A stretch of DNA of 64,000 nt, from NCBI GenBank assembly GCA_937958995.1, contig CALGAP010000010.1:310001-374000 (forward strand), read 5' to 3'. The notes under the pieces were generated by a model. The model worked only from the letters and a program-made list of their open reading frames with translations, had not been told where the DNA came from and searched no databases. This document shows, piece after piece, positions 7,636-17,751 of the stretch; within the stretch, counting starts at the first letter, position 1, and each line of letters starts with the position of its first letter. Made by a program: the position numbers and the translations under genes. This DNA is from an uncultured Chitinophagaceae bacterium. GTDB taxonomy: Bacteria; Bacteroidota; Bacteroidia; Chitinophagales; Chitinophagaceae.

Positions 7636-10600
7636 ATGAATTCCAAAGCTTGCTGTTTCAAAGTCATTTTGTTTTTACTGCTTGTAAGTCCGCAGCTTAC
7701 GCTGCTGGCCAATGATCCTGGGAAAAACGACAACCCGCCGGCCTATACCGCATTTATTGTCAGCGGAAAAGTAGTTGACAATAAAGGCAATGCGCTGGCA
7801 GGAGCATCCATTTTGCAGAAAGGCACCAACAATGCCACTACCAGTGGTGCAGATGGAAGTTTCAGCATCACTATACAGGGTGATGCAGCCGTGCTGGTGG
7901 TTTCGTTTGTTGGTTACCTTAATAAAGAGGTATCCGTGACCAGTGAGGCTACCAACCTGGTAATCGATTTAACGCCGGGTATCAGTTCTCTGGAAGATGT
8001 GATTGTGGTAGGTTATGGTACCCAGAAAAGGCAATTAACCACCGCCTCGGTTTCCAATGTAAAAGGTGAACAACTGGCAGCGGTACCGGCAGCCAACATT
8101 TCGAACTCGCTGGCTGGTCGTGCCACCGGTATAATTTCACGTGCCAATGGTGGCCGCCCGGGTGCCGATAACTCCACAGTATATATCAGAGGTATATCCA
8201 CTACCGGTAATAACGCACCATTGATAGTTGTGGATGGTGTTATCAGAAACAATATTAATGAGGTAGACCCCAACAATATCGAGTCTGTGTCAATATTGAA
8301 AGACGCCGCCGCGGTAGCTCCCTATGGTTTGGGCGGCGCCAACGGTGTAATCCTGATCACTACTAAGCGGGGTAGTTCAGGCGCACCGGTATTCAGTGTA
8401 GGTGGTTATTGGGGCGACCAGCAGCCCACCTACGTTCCCAAAATGCTGAACGCGGTGGATTATATGAAGCTGAAGCTGGAAGCCTACCTCACCGAAAACC
8501 CGGGTGGGACTAATCCCACTTACAGCCAGGATTACATCGACAGCTATATGGACAACCATCGTGCTGATCCTGACAGATATCCTGTTTCTGACGCGCTGAA
8601 CGATGTGATGAGAAAACACTCTCCCATGGCGCAGGCATTTTTCAACGTACGCGGTGGCGGACCGGCAGTGAAATACTATGCTGGCCTGAGCTATTTCCAC
8701 CAGGAAGGTATGTTTGAAAAAGCCAACTACGAGCGTTACAATTACAACGTGAACCTGGATGTAAATATCACGCCCACCACTACTGCTTCGTTCTCGCTGA
8801 ACGGTGCAATCCAGAGAACAATGGACGTGGATGGCGGTACAGGCCAGTTGTTCCGCGGTGTATATAAATTCCTGCCCGTAGCGCCGCTCAGATTCACCAA
8901 TGGTCTGTGGGGTGAAAGTTCAGGTAACGCACCGCTGGGTGTTGTTAACTCAGACGGCTACTGGCGCCAGTACACCAATAATATACTCAGCACCATTACC
9001 CTGGAGCAGAAGCTGCCCTTTATTAAAGGTCTGAGTTTAAAAGGTTCGTTCAGCTACGACCCGTACAACTATTTCCAGAAACAATGGCACCAGCCGTTCA
9101 TTTACTGGACACAAAACACATCTACTACTCCTTATACTTATACTCCTGCTTATTCAACCCAGGAAACAAGTGCTGCCACTTTTGCCTGGCTCAACGAGCA
9201 GTACTATCAGAACAATACCATCACCTGGCAGGGCTATCTCAACTACAACAACAGCTTTGGTTTGCATGACGTTACCGTGCTGGGTGTGGCTGAGCTGCGC
9301 AGCAATAAGCAGGCTGATTTCAGGGCACGTATCAACAACTACGCCGTAACAATCGACGAGTTGTCGCTCGGTAGCTCTAACAAAAACGATTTCGATATCG
9401 CCGGCGGTTCCGGTACCGGTAGCCAGGTAGGTTACGTGTACAGGGCCACTTATGCATACGATCGTCGTTACCTGTTTGAAGCATCCGGCCGTTATGATGG
9501 TCACTATTATTTTGCTCCTGGCAAACGTTGGGTTTACCTGCCTGCCTTCTCTGCCGGCTGGATTATCTCCAACGAGAAATTCTTTGACAACGTCAACTTT
9601 ATCGATTTCCTCAAGCTGCGTGCATCATGGGGTAAATCTGGTAACCTCACCAGTACAGGCTTCCAGTTCCTGAGCAGCTATTTCCTGCGCGGTAATGCTT
9701 ATGCGTTTGGTGATGGTGCCCTGGTACAAGGTTCTTATGTTGACAGGGAAAACAACCCCAACATTACCTGGGAGGTTGCGAAGAAAACTGACTTCGCTGT
9801 GGAAGCTACTTTCCTGAAAGGCATGCTCCGTTTTGAAGCAAACTACTTCCTGGAAAGAAGAACTGGTATGCTGTTGGCTCCCCAGATTGTAGTACCACAG
9901 GAATACGGTCTGCAACTGTCGCAGGAAAACGCCGGTATACTTGACAGCCGCGGTATTGAATTAATAGTCGGCGTTAACAAGAGACTGGCCAATGGTCTGC
10001 AATTTAACATCGACGCCAACTTCAGCTATGCCACCAACGAAGTGGTACAGGTTTTTGAAAACGCTGTTACCCGCAACGATCCGCGCCGCAGCAGAACCGG
10101 CCGCCGCCTGAACGCTGTGTTTGGATATAAGTCGCTGGGCCTGTTCACCACTGCCGACGACAAAGATGGCAATGGTATCATCGATGCTGCCGATGGTTAC
10201 AATATCCAACAGTTTGGTACACTGCGCCCCGGCGATATCAAATATGCCGACATCAGTGGCCCCAACGGAGTACCTGATGGCAAAATCGACTCTTACGACG
10301 AAGTAGAGATCGGCCACCCCAACGTACCTGCTATTATCTATGGTATTAATGTGGGTGCCACCTGGAAAGGCTTTGATCTCTCTGCCTTATTCCAGGGCGG
10401 TGGTATGTCGCACATCAACGTGTATGGTTTCATGACTGTTGCACACTTCAACAACAACAGTAACTCATCATACGAGTACTACAACAACCGCTGGACTCCG
10501 GAAAACCAGAACTCAAAATATCCGAGAGCATACTCAGCACCGACCAACAACAACGGTCAGCTGTCTGATTTCTGGTTGAGAAGCAGTGCTTACCTGCGCC

Positions 10601-10797
10601 TGAAAACTGTAACCCTGGGCTATACAGTACCTGCTAATATCAGTTCAAAAGTGGCAATGAAGAACCTGCGTTTTTATGTGACTGGTCAGAACCTGGTGAC
10701 TTTCTCTAAACTGAAATTCACTGATCCCGAAACTCCGGGTGAACAAGGTTATCCCATTCAGAAAGTAATCATGGTAGGTTTATCCACTTCGTTCTAA
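7636..10797 (+). CDS. SusC/RagA-type TonB-dependent outer-membrane transporter (SusC1)
   Basis: A 1053-residue outer-membrane glycan importer. Signal peptide in the first ~25 residues (CCFKVILFLLLVSPQLTLLA), then a carboxypeptidase-like regulatory domain (about 40-115, SGKVVDNKGNALAGASI). Next comes the plug domain with the SusC signature (VVGYGTQKR, then VDGVIRNNINEVDPNNIESV, then GANGVILITTKRG), and a long beta-barrel ending in an aromatic residue (STSF). TonB-box-like residues precede the plug. It is followed after 15 bases by susD1 and divergent from the HTCS, the usual start of a PUL. Substrate unknown. The downstream genes (esterases, GH95) suggest an acylated, fucose- or galactose-bearing plant glycan. 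Confidence 0.97.
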   Translation: MNSKACCFKVILFLLLVSPQLTLLANDPGKNDNPPAYTAFIVSGKVVDNKGNALAGASILQKGTNNATTSGADGSFSITIQGDAAVLVVSFVGYLNKEVSVTSEATNLVIDLTPGISSLEDVIVVGYGTQKRQLTTASVSNVKGEQLAAVPAANISNSLAGRATGIISRANGGRPGADNSTVYIRGISTTGNNAPLIVVDGVIRNNINEVDPNNIESVSILKDAAAVAPYGLGGANGVILITTKRGSSGAPVFSVGGYWGDQQPTYVPKMLNAVDYMKLKLEAYLTENPGGTNPTYSQDYIDSYMDNHRADPDRYPVSDALNDVMRKHSPMAQAFFNVRGGGPAVKYYAGLSYFHQEGMFEKANYERYNYNVNLDVNITPTTTASFSLNGAIQRTMDVDGGTGQLFRGVYKFLPVAPLRFTNGLWGESSGNAPLGVVNSDGYWRQYTNNILSTITLEQKLPFIKGLSLKGSFSYDPYNYFQKQWHQPFIYWTQNTSTTPYTYTPAYSTQETSAATFAWLNEQYYQNNTITWQGYLNYNNSFGLHDVTVLGVAELRSNKQADFRARINNYAVTIDELSLGSSNKNDFDIAGGSGTGSQVGYVYRATYAYDRRYLFEASGRYDGHYYFAPGKRWVYLPAFSAGWIISNEKFFDNVNFIDFLKLRASWGKSGNLTSTGFQFLSSYFLRGNAYAFGDGALVQGSYVDRENNPNITWEVAKKTDFAVEATFLKGMLRFEANYFLERRTGMLLAPQIVVPQEYGLQLSQENAGILDSRGIELIVGVNKRLANGLQFNIDANFSYATNEVVQVFENAVTRNDPRRSRTGRRLNAVFGYKSLGLFTTADDKDGNGIIDAADGYNIQQFGTLRPGDIKYADISGPNGVPDGKIDSYDEVEIGHPNVPAIIYGINVGATWKGFDLSALFQGGGMSHINVYGFMTVAHFNNNSNSSYEYYNNRWTPENQNSKYPRAYSAPTNNNGQLSDFWLRSSAYLRLKTVTLGYTVPANISSKVAMKNLRFYVTGQNLVTFSKLKFTDPETPGEQGYPIQKVIMVGLSTSF

Positions 10798-10812
10798 AAA
10801 CTAAAAAAAAAG

Positions 10813-12609
10813 ATGATGAAAACAGTAAAATTAAGTTTTCTATATAGCTGTGTGCTGATGTTGGCGTTTGGTATGACGGCATGCGATAAGAACCTGGACA
10901 ACGTGAATAAAGCCACCCTTGACGATAACTCGCAATGGGCTACTGAAGCCAACGCAGACATTTTCTTAAATGACGTGTACGATCAGTTGCCGGATATGTA
11001 TGGTGCGCCGGAGAACTACGACAATTTCACCGACGACAATGATGCCGGCTTCTACTACAACTCATGGAAATACAAAGACGGCAACCTCGATCCTGCTTCC
11101 ACCAACTATGCACTGTTTGGTGGTGGCGCCACAGGTATACAAACCATCAGCAGGCACAGCTGGCCCGCTTTGTATACTTCCATCCGTAAAGTGAACACCT
11201 TTATCCAGAAGATCACTGAAAACAAGGACAACTATTCCCAGGATTGGTACAACAAACGCCTGGATGAGGCTCGCTTCCACAGGGCTTTTCACTACAGCAT
11301 CCTGTTCCTGAACTGGGGTGGTGTACCCATCATCACGGCTCCGCAAACACGTGAGGACACCACTACGCTGTTTATGCCCAGGGCCACTTATGCGGAAACG
11401 TTAGATTTCATTGTTAAATCGCTCGATACTGTTCTGAACAATGGTTACCTCGAAGTAAAATACAACAAGGGTAATCCTAACGCTGGCCGCGCTACGTTGG
11501 GTGCTGCGCTGATGCTGAAAGCTTACCTGCAACTGGTAGCTGCCAGCCCCACTTTCAATTCGCCCACTTACATTGGTGGCCCCGATCCTCATAAGATTGC
11601 CGGCTTTGGCAACTATGATCAGTCACGCTGGGCTACCGCCGCTGCTTCGTTCAAGAAATTCATGGACGACTGGGGCGGTCCGGGCAAACCCTATGATCTT
11701 TTCCCTGAAGATTCTACCCTGTGGTATGAAGACAATGAATACAACTCGGAAGTGATCTGGGACAGGCAGTATGTTCCCATGGTGAAAGGCTCTAACTATG
11801 AGCAATATGGTGGCCCCGTGTTTGTGCTCGGTTCTTACTACACCTGGGGTAACTACAATCCCACCCAGGAGCTGGTTGACCAGTTCTTCATGGCCAATGG
11901 TAAACCCATTACTGACCCCACTTCTGGGTATAATCCGCAGAAGCCATATGAAAACCGCGAACGTCGTTTCTATAAGTGGATAGTGTACGACGGGGCGCCG
12001 TATAAGATGGACTGGATGCCGACATGGGATACTATTTACACCCGCATTGACAAGGTGAATCCGTCGCTGAACGAAATCGACTTTGCGAGCACCGACGTGA
12101 GCAATACGGGCTATTATTTCAAGAAAAAACTGAATCCCAAAAACCGTCCGGCAACGGGTCTCAGTGGTGCCAACTATATCTACTATCGTTACACCGAAGT
12201 ATTGCTGGGTTATGCAGAAGCACAAAATGAAGCCGTAGGTCCTGACGCATCTGTATATGATGCCATCAACAAGGTAAGGGCTCGTGTAGATCTTCCGCCA
12301 TTACCTGCTGGTCTCACCCAGGATGAAATGCGCGAAGCCATCAGGCACGAGAGAAGGGTTGAATTGTGTTTTGAAAACAAACGCCTGCACGATATCATTC
12401 GCTGGGGAATTGCACACGAAGTGCTGACGAAAGATCTGCATGGTATGAAGATCGAAAATACCAGCCCCGACGACAACAGTGGTGTATGGACTTATACTCC
12501 TGTACCTCTGAATCACCCGCATAACTTCCAGCTTAGACAATATCTGCACCCGATTCCGCAGTCTGCCCTGGCACAAAACCCGAAGCTGGTTCAGACACCT
12601 GGCTATTGA
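10813..12609 (+). CDS. SusD/RagB-type surface glycan-binding lipoprotein (SusD1)
   Basis: A 598-residue partner of SusC1 that lids the transporter and binds glycan at the cell surface. Lipoprotein signal with lipobox MTAC, lipidated Cys24. Typical SusD body with TPR-like helices: N-terminal DNSQWATEANADIFLNDVYD, FHRAFHYSILFLNWGGVPI, and a C-terminal region with RHERRVELCFENKRLHDIIRW. The start could be either ATG of the tandem pair at 10813/10816. It is followed by a strong terminator, so the carboxylesterase downstream is probably expressed separately or only by read-through. Confidence 0.96.
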   Translation: MMKTVKLSFLYSCVLMLAFGMTACDKNLDNVNKATLDDNSQWATEANADIFLNDVYDQLPDMYGAPENYDNFTDDNDAGFYYNSWKYKDGNLDPASTNYALFGGGATGIQTISRHSWPALYTSIRKVNTFIQKITENKDNYSQDWYNKRLDEARFHRAFHYSILFLNWGGVPIITAPQTREDTTTLFMPRATYAETLDFIVKSLDTVLNNGYLEVKYNKGNPNAGRATLGAALMLKAYLQLVAASPTFNSPTYIGGPDPHKIAGFGNYDQSRWATAAASFKKFMDDWGGPGKPYDLFPEDSTLWYEDNEYNSEVIWDRQYVPMVKGSNYEQYGGPVFVLGSYYTWGNYNPTQELVDQFFMANGKPITDPTSGYNPQKPYENRERRFYKWIVYDGAPYKMDWMPTWDTIYTRIDKVNPSLNEIDFASTDVSNTGYYFKKKLNPKNRPATGLSGANYIYYRYTEVLLGYAEAQNEAVGPDASVYDAINKVRARVDLPPLPAGLTQDEMREAIRHERRVELCFENKRLHDIIRWGIAHEVLTKDLHGMKIENTSPDDNSGVWTYTPVPLNHPHNFQLRQYLHPIPQSALAQNPKLVQTPGY

Positions 12610-12640
12610 TTTCTTTTCATGCAGTTAGTTTATATGGTAA

Positions 12641-12678
12641 AGGAAAGCTCATTTTAATGAGCTTTCCTATCTTTTTTT
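12641..12678 (+). terminator. Strong intrinsic terminator after susD1
   Basis: A 13-base perfect inverted repeat (AGGAAAGCTCATT, 12641-12653, with its complement 12656-12668), then a T-rich run TATCTTTTTTT. It lies between susD1 and the carboxylesterase gene at 12698. Confidence 0.92.
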
Positions 12679-12697
12679 AATACCAAATAGTTGTACT

Positions 12698-14245
12698 ATG
12701 AAACAATTTGCATTGATGGTTTGTCTCCTGCTGTCCGCAAAGCTGATGGCGCAGCAACCGGCGCCGGTGCGCGTAGAGCAGGGATTAGTACAGGGAATTT
12801 ATGAAGATGGTCTTACAGTGTATAAGGGCATTCCCTTTGCTGCGCCCCCCGTAGGTGAACTGCGCTGGCGTGCTCCGCAACCTGCTGCCAAATGGGAGGG
12901 TGTGCGACAGGCCACGCAATTTGCACCGAGCCCCATACAAGGTGGCAACCCGCCATCGGGTAAGAGTGAAGATTGCCTGTACCTGAACATCTGGACGCCC
13001 GCTAAATCGGCCAACGATCGCATACCCGTGCTGGTATGGATATATGGTGGCGGCTTTAATGCAGGCGCCACCTCAGAAACAGTTTATAGCGGTGAAAAAC
13101 TGGCTAAGAAAGGAGTGGTGCTGGTGAGCATTGCTTATCGCGTGGGACAACTGGGTTTTATGGCGCATCCTGAACTGAGCGCGGAAAATGATAAGCGCGT
13201 ATCCGGGAATTATGGCTTGCTCGACATGATTGCCGGCCTGCAGTGGATACAGAAGAATATTGCCGCCTTCGGCGGCGACCCCGATAAGGTGACCATCTTT
13301 GGTGAATCGGCCGGCGGCATTGCCGTAAGCATGTTGTGCGCTTCGCCACTGGCTAAAGGATTGTTTCATGGCGCCATTTCGCAAAGCGGCGGCTCTTTTG
13401 GTCCGCCAAGACCTACCACCTATCCCGGGGAAAATATGAAAAAACTGCGCGATGCTGAGGCCGCCGGTGAGGAGTATGTGAAAAGCGCGGGATATACTTC
13501 AATTGCCGATCTGCGCAAGCTGGATGCCAGCAAATTGCCCGCCATTCGCGGACTGGCCTGGCCAATCATTGACGGGTATGTGATTCCCGATGATCAATAC
13601 AAGTTGTATGAAGCTAAAAAGTATAACGACGTACCTATTTTGGTTGGCTATAACTCCGACGAGGGCGCCAGCTTTTTCCCTCCCCGCGTACCGCAGGATT
13701 ATATTAATTCAGTAAAAACACGTTTTGGTCCTTTTGCCGATGCTTTGTTAAAAGCGTACCCGGTAGGGGATACTTCGGTGCCCAAAACCGCACGTGACCT
13801 GAGCCGTGACGCCGCCTTCGGCTGGCATACGTGGAGCTGGGCGCGACTGCAGGCTAAAACAGGTAAATCGAAAGTTTATTACTACTATTTTGACCAGCAT
13901 CCGGAACGCGAGCCGGGCTCGCCGCGCTACGGTTATGGATCACCGCATGGGCAGGAAGTGGCTTTTGTATTTCAGCACGTGAATCCCAATAGTCCAGATG
14001 CCAGCAGCACCGACGAACAAATCTCCGAGGCGATGGCTACCTATTGGACCAACTTTGCCAAGTATGGCAATCCCAATGGTAAAGGTGTACCGGAGTGGCC
14101 CAGCTTCAGCGACGAAAAGCCGGTGGTAATGCATTTCAGGCAGCGTCCTCAACTTGGCACCGTGCCCGACCTGGAAGCCTTAAAAGTATTGGATAGTTAC
14201 TTCAAGTGGAGAAGAACACAAGAAGGAGAAGCCTGGGCAAAATAA
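12698..14245 (+). CDS. Secreted type-B carboxylesterase
   Basis: A 515-residue carboxylesterase/para-nitrobenzyl-esterase-type enzyme that hydrolyses carboxylic esters. Signal peptide MKQFALMVCLLLSAKLMAQ. Family hallmarks: N-terminal GIPFAAPPVGELRWRAPQP, EDCLYLNIW, oxyanion-hole GGGF, and nucleophile Ser204 in GESAGG. Likely Glu322 in NSDEG and His417 in SPHGQE complete the triad, so all residues are intact. It comes after the susD1 terminator and shares a tail terminator overlapping its stop codon. In this PUL context it may remove acyl groups from the glycan or from lignin-like aromatic esters; the substrate is not deducible. Confidence 0.93.
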   Translation: MKQFALMVCLLLSAKLMAQQPAPVRVEQGLVQGIYEDGLTVYKGIPFAAPPVGELRWRAPQPAAKWEGVRQATQFAPSPIQGGNPPSGKSEDCLYLNIWTPAKSANDRIPVLVWIYGGGFNAGATSETVYSGEKLAKKGVVLVSIAYRVGQLGFMAHPELSAENDKRVSGNYGLLDMIAGLQWIQKNIAAFGGDPDKVTIFGESAGGIAVSMLCASPLAKGLFHGAISQSGGSFGPPRPTTYPGENMKKLRDAEAAGEEYVKSAGYTSIADLRKLDASKLPAIRGLAWPIIDGYVIPDDQYKLYEAKKYNDVPILVGYNSDEGASFFPPRVPQDYINSVKTRFGPFADALLKAYPVGDTSVPKTARDLSRDAAFGWHTWSWARLQAKTGKSKVYYYYFDQHPEREPGSPRYGYGSPHGQEVAFVFQHVNPNSPDASSTDEQISEAMATYWTNFAKYGNPNGKGVPEWPSFSDEKPVVMHFRQRPQLGTVPDLEALKVLDSYFKWRRTQEGEAWAK

Positions 14246-14262
14246 ATTACCCAGGCTTTTTT
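14230..14262 (+). terminator. Intrinsic terminator overlapping the carboxylesterase stop codon
   Basis: AGCCTGGG (14230-14237) and CCCAGGCT (14250-14257), then TTTTTT. The 5' arm lies within the last codons of the esterase gene and the TAA (14243-14245) lies in the loop. It also serves as the border to the convergent cytochrome gene. Confidence 0.88.
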
Positions 14263-14280
14263 GCTTGTATTATACCTGTA

Positions 14281-16941
14281 TTATTCCAGCGATTTAATCC
14301 ACTGCGCAATCAACGTAAGATCATTGGCCGGTACATGTGCCATCGATGGCATCTTGGTGGTGTAACCGGGCCAGTTGCCGGGGTTCGGTGATTTGATGAG
14401 TTGCACCAACTGCGCCACCGAATATTTTTTCGCCGCCACTTCTTTGTATGCAGGTCCTATCACCTTATTGGTAGTATGGTGGCAGGCCAGGCAGGTATAT
14501 TTCTGCAGCAAAGGCTCTACGGTTTTGTAGTCGGGTGCCTTTTTAGAGGTACTTGCCTTTGGCGCTGGCTTCCTGGCAGCGGCGGTTGTGGTAGTGCTCT
14601 TTGCAGGTGTGGCTGTTGTGCTGGTCGCAGCATTTTCCGAATTAGTGCTCACGGCAGCTGCTGGTGTTTTGCCTTCCAGTTCGTCCAGCGTCCACAGCTC
14701 GGTGCGCGCTTCATATTTCTTACGAATTGCAGCCACTTCGGGTACAGATACAAATGGAGAACTGGTATCGCCCGGCCTGCGAAAGCGGCGGCCGGCATTG
14801 CCAAATTCAAAACGTATATAATTCACTACCGAAGCCACCCATTCATCCGAATTGGCGCCCAGCGCGGGCATTACTGAAGGATATTCTTTTCCGTCAATCG
14901 GGCCCTGCATGCCGTGCAAAATGATTTTTACCTGCAGCTCTTTGTCGGCAAACATTCTTCTTGAATTCGCCAAGGGAGGTGCGGCCAGTGAATTAGTGCC
15001 GGCCACTTGCACGCCCTTGCCACCTTCGCCATGACAGCTGGCGCAAAGTGAATTGAAAACGGCGGCACCGGCCAGCACAGAGTTTCTATCGGCGGCGGCC
15101 AGGTTGCCCAGTCTGGTGCCATAGATCCTCAAATCGGTATTACGGTCCATGGAGCGCTGGGCAGCCGGAAAAATGGGATTCGTTTTGTTGGCGGCCAGCA
15201 ATTCCTCAGCCAGCGGAGCGCTCTTCGACGATTTAATGCTGTAGGTCGATAAGAACAACTGCAGGCGCACATCGTGCGAAGGATCATTTTTCAGAGCGGC
15301 CAGTTTAGCTATCATGTCTGCATCGTCCATCTTGATAAATGGCTCGCTGATAACGATCGCCGCCCTGCGCACTTGCGGGTGCTCATCATTTAACGCAGTG
15401 TATATAATGTTGCGGTCTGTTGCTTCCAGGCCATCCAGCGTCCACAATGCGTGCAAGCGTGCCAGGTGCGAAGGTTTGGCGGGCAAAGTAGCCTGCTCGC
15501 CGCGCACAATCTGTTGCAGCGTGGGCACTACCGATTTATCGTTCAACAAAACAATTTGCTTTTGTGCATTATCGCGCCACCAGCCGTTTTTATGATCGAG
15601 GTATTGCACCAGCTGTGCTGCAGTCTGATTGAGCATCTGCGGTTTTTCTGAAGGCTTATAGCCATCATACACCAGGCGGTAAATTCTTCCGTGACCGGTA
15701 TTTTTCGCCAATCCCTTCTCATCAATTTTCTTTCGCAGGTATGAACCGGGCCTGGTCCAGTTGCCCTGCTGAATGATGCCGCGATGCATATCCACAATGT
15801 ACAAGTAACCATCAGGTCCGGTATAGGTATTCACCGGCCTGAAGTTCATATCGGAGGAGGCTATGAACTCCTGGCGGTAGTAAGCGTTTTGAACGGTAAC
15901 TTTTCCGCGTACGTTCAGCACTTTCGCGCGACGAATGATGCGGGCTACCGGTTCGCATATGATATAATCGCCTTGAAGATCGGCGGGCAGCTTATCACCG
16001 CGGTAAATAGACTGTCCGCAGGCGCCGGTAAAATGATTGAGCGTGCTGTCGGGGCGCAGGCGCGGCGGACCTCCCTGCACATCGGGCGTAGCTATAATAG
16101 GCCACACCTGCTGGAATTCGTTGTCAACCTGGTCGGGCATATCCAATGCGCCATACACGGGGTTGATCTGCGAACGTACCATCGGATTCTCGGCACCGGC
16201 ATTGGTTAAGAAAATGCGGCCGTAATTGTCGTGCGTTACGCCCCATTGTCCGCCCGGACCGGAATATAACGAGTCGGCCTGCAGCAAACCATTCTTATAT
16301 TTAAAGCGAACATAATCGTAAGTGAGGTAGATATAGTTGTCGACGTTCCAGTCGAGCCCGCTGCGCTGGTGTTCCATATTGGCATCCATCAGGCGGTAAC
16401 CTTCTTTTTCAAACACCACTCTCTTGCGGTCGGCCTTTCCGTCGCCATCGGTATCCTTATAGGCGTGGATGGTGATGGTATTGGTTTCATTTACCAACAG
16501 TTCATCATTCACGCAGAGGATCATGCGCGGCAACAGCAGGCTGTCGATGAACACGGTGCATTTATCCATTTTACCGTCATTATCCGTATCCTCCAGTAGC
16601 GAAATGCGGCTCACCTTCTGTTGTTCGCCTGTAGCATCGGCATCCTGCATATAGGTAAGCATTTCTGCCACATACATCCGCGCATTGCCATCCCAGGCAA
16701 TAGCCACGGGTTCTTTGATCATCGGCTCGCTGGCCACTATTTCAAGACGATAGCCGGCGGGCAGGTTGAAAGTTTTAAGGCTTTCTTCAGGCGAGAGATA
16801 ATCAACCGACGGAGTGGGGTTGAACGTGCGAACAGGGTAGGGGTTGATAGCTGGTGTGGTAGCCGATTCTTTTGAAACGCCACAATTATATATGATAACG
16901 GTTGCCAGCAGCGAACCGATCAGGATATACATTTTTTTCAT
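14281..16941 (-). CDS. PVC-type beta-propeller lipoprotein with HEAT repeats and two cytochrome c domains
   Basis: An 886-residue exported redox protein. Lipobox around Cys20 (IIYNC). A glucose/sorbosone-dehydrogenase-like beta-propeller (about 50-440) begins with the PVC-type motif and carries two EF-hand-like calcium loops (DTDNDGKMD, DTDGDGKAD). HEAT-like helices follow (about 470-600). The first haem site is CASCHG (about 632-637). After a Thr/Ala/Lys-rich linker (about 755-795) comes a second haem site, CLACHH (about 815-820). It probably oxidises a sugar or sugar-like substrate and passes electrons on, but the substrate is unknown for this family. The gene starts six bases after the ThuA gene ends, so the two form an operon divergent from the esterase/GH95 operon. 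Confidence 0.9.
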   Translation of the reverse strand: MKKMYILIGSLLATVIIYNCGVSKESATTPAINPYPVRTFNPTPSVDYLSPEESLKTFNLPAGYRLEIVASEPMIKEPVAIAWDGNARMYVAEMLTYMQDADATGEQQKVSRISLLEDTDNDGKMDKCTVFIDSLLLPRMILCVNDELLVNETNTITIHAYKDTDGDGKADRKRVVFEKEGYRLMDANMEHQRSGLDWNVDNYIYLTYDYVRFKYKNGLLQADSLYSGPGGQWGVTHDNYGRIFLTNAGAENPMVRSQINPVYGALDMPDQVDNEFQQVWPIIATPDVQGGPPRLRPDSTLNHFTGACGQSIYRGDKLPADLQGDYIICEPVARIIRRAKVLNVRGKVTVQNAYYRQEFIASSDMNFRPVNTYTGPDGYLYIVDMHRGIIQQGNWTRPGSYLRKKIDEKGLAKNTGHGRIYRLVYDGYKPSEKPQMLNQTAAQLVQYLDHKNGWWRDNAQKQIVLLNDKSVVPTLQQIVRGEQATLPAKPSHLARLHALWTLDGLEATDRNIIYTALNDEHPQVRRAAIVISEPFIKMDDADMIAKLAALKNDPSHDVRLQLFLSTYSIKSSKSAPLAEELLAANKTNPIFPAAQRSMDRNTDLRIYGTRLGNLAAADRNSVLAGAAVFNSLCASCHGEGGKGVQVAGTNSLAAPPLANSRRMFADKELQVKIILHGMQGPIDGKEYPSVMPALGANSDEWVASVVNYIRFEFGNAGRRFRRPGDTSSPFVSVPEVAAIRKKYEARTELWTLDELEGKTPAAAVSTNSENAATSTTATPAKSTTTTAAARKPAPKASTSKKAPDYKTVEPLLQKYTCLACHHTTNKVIGPAYKEVAAKKYSVAQLVQLIKSPNPGNWPGYTTKMPSMAHVPANDLTLIAQWIKSLE

Positions 16942-16947
16942 AGTAAA

Positions 16948-17676
16948 TTATTTTTTGCCAATGGCGTATTGAATGCCGCCCAGTACATGTTGGAGGTAAA
17001 GGGGATCTTCCCACGATTTGTTATCATGTCCCAATGCAGTGTAAAAACTTCTGCCGCCATCAAAGTCGTGGTACCAGGCCATGGGGTGAAATTCGCCATG
17101 ACCACCGCCTGTATAACTGTCTTCATCGATGGTGATCAGTATTTTCAGATCGGTACCAACCCATTTGAAGTTGTAATGCTCATCGAAGCGTTTCCAACGC
17201 TTAGGTAAATGTTTGGTGGAGATATGCGTGGTATCAACCACTTTGAACACCGCTTCCTGCGGGCGGGGATGGTTTTTGAAATAGGCACCGGTAAGTTCGC
17301 CATACCAGGGCCAGTCGTATTCGGTATCGGAGGCGGAATGTAATCCTACATATCCGCGGCCACTTTGTATAAATTTCTTAAAGGCCTCTTGCTGCTCGTC
17401 GTTCAGCACATTGCCGGTGGTACACAGGAAAATGACGGCAGCATACTGTTGCAGGTTTTCAGGGGTAAAGGCACTGGCGTCTTCGGTGGTGTCAACGCCA
17501 AATTTGTTTTTTTGCCCCAACTCCATAATGTACTTTTTCCCTGCCTGTATAGCCGAGCTATGACGGAAGCCCGCCGTTTTGCTAAACACCAGTACTTTGG
17601 TGGTTTTTTTCTGCGCCTGGCTTTCAATGGCAAACAATGCAAGCAATAAGAGAATCAGCGTTTTTGTTTTGGTCAT
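16948..17676 (-). CDS. Secreted ThuA-domain protein
   Basis: A 242-residue ThuA-like (class I glutamine-amidotransferase-like fold) protein. Signal peptide MTKTKTLILLLLALFAIESQA. Characteristic motifs: VLVFSKTAGFRHSSAI, VIFLCTTGNVLNDEQQEAFKKF, GRGYVGLHSASDTEYDWPWYGELTGAYFKNHP, HPMAWYHDFDGGRSFYTALGHD. ThuA proteins are linked to trehalose and keto-sugar use in various bacteria, but the chemistry is not settled. It is translationally close (six-base gap) to the dihaem propeller cytochrome, suggesting joint work on an oxidised sugar in the periplasm. The promoter lies in the 17677-17853 gap shared with the esterase at 17854. Confidence 0.93.
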   Translation of the reverse strand: MTKTKTLILLLLALFAIESQAQKKTTKVLVFSKTAGFRHSSAIQAGKKYIMELGQKNKFGVDTTEDASAFTPENLQQYAAVIFLCTTGNVLNDEQQEAFKKFIQSGRGYVGLHSASDTEYDWPWYGELTGAYFKNHPRPQEAVFKVVDTTHISTKHLPKRWKRFDEHYNFKWVGTDLKILITIDEDSYTGGGHGEFHPMAWYHDFDGGRSFYTALGHDNKSWEDPLYLQHVLGGIQYAIGKK

Positions 17677-17751
17677 CGTCTAGGGTATTTTTAATCAATG
17701 CACTTTCGACGGTTAATTTCACTACTAATTGTCAAGTAATAATGTCCGCCG

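Noticed and set aside
11623..12225. 200-residue minus-strand frame inside susD1
   Set aside because: Antisense of a well-supported SusD gene, no recognisable motif.
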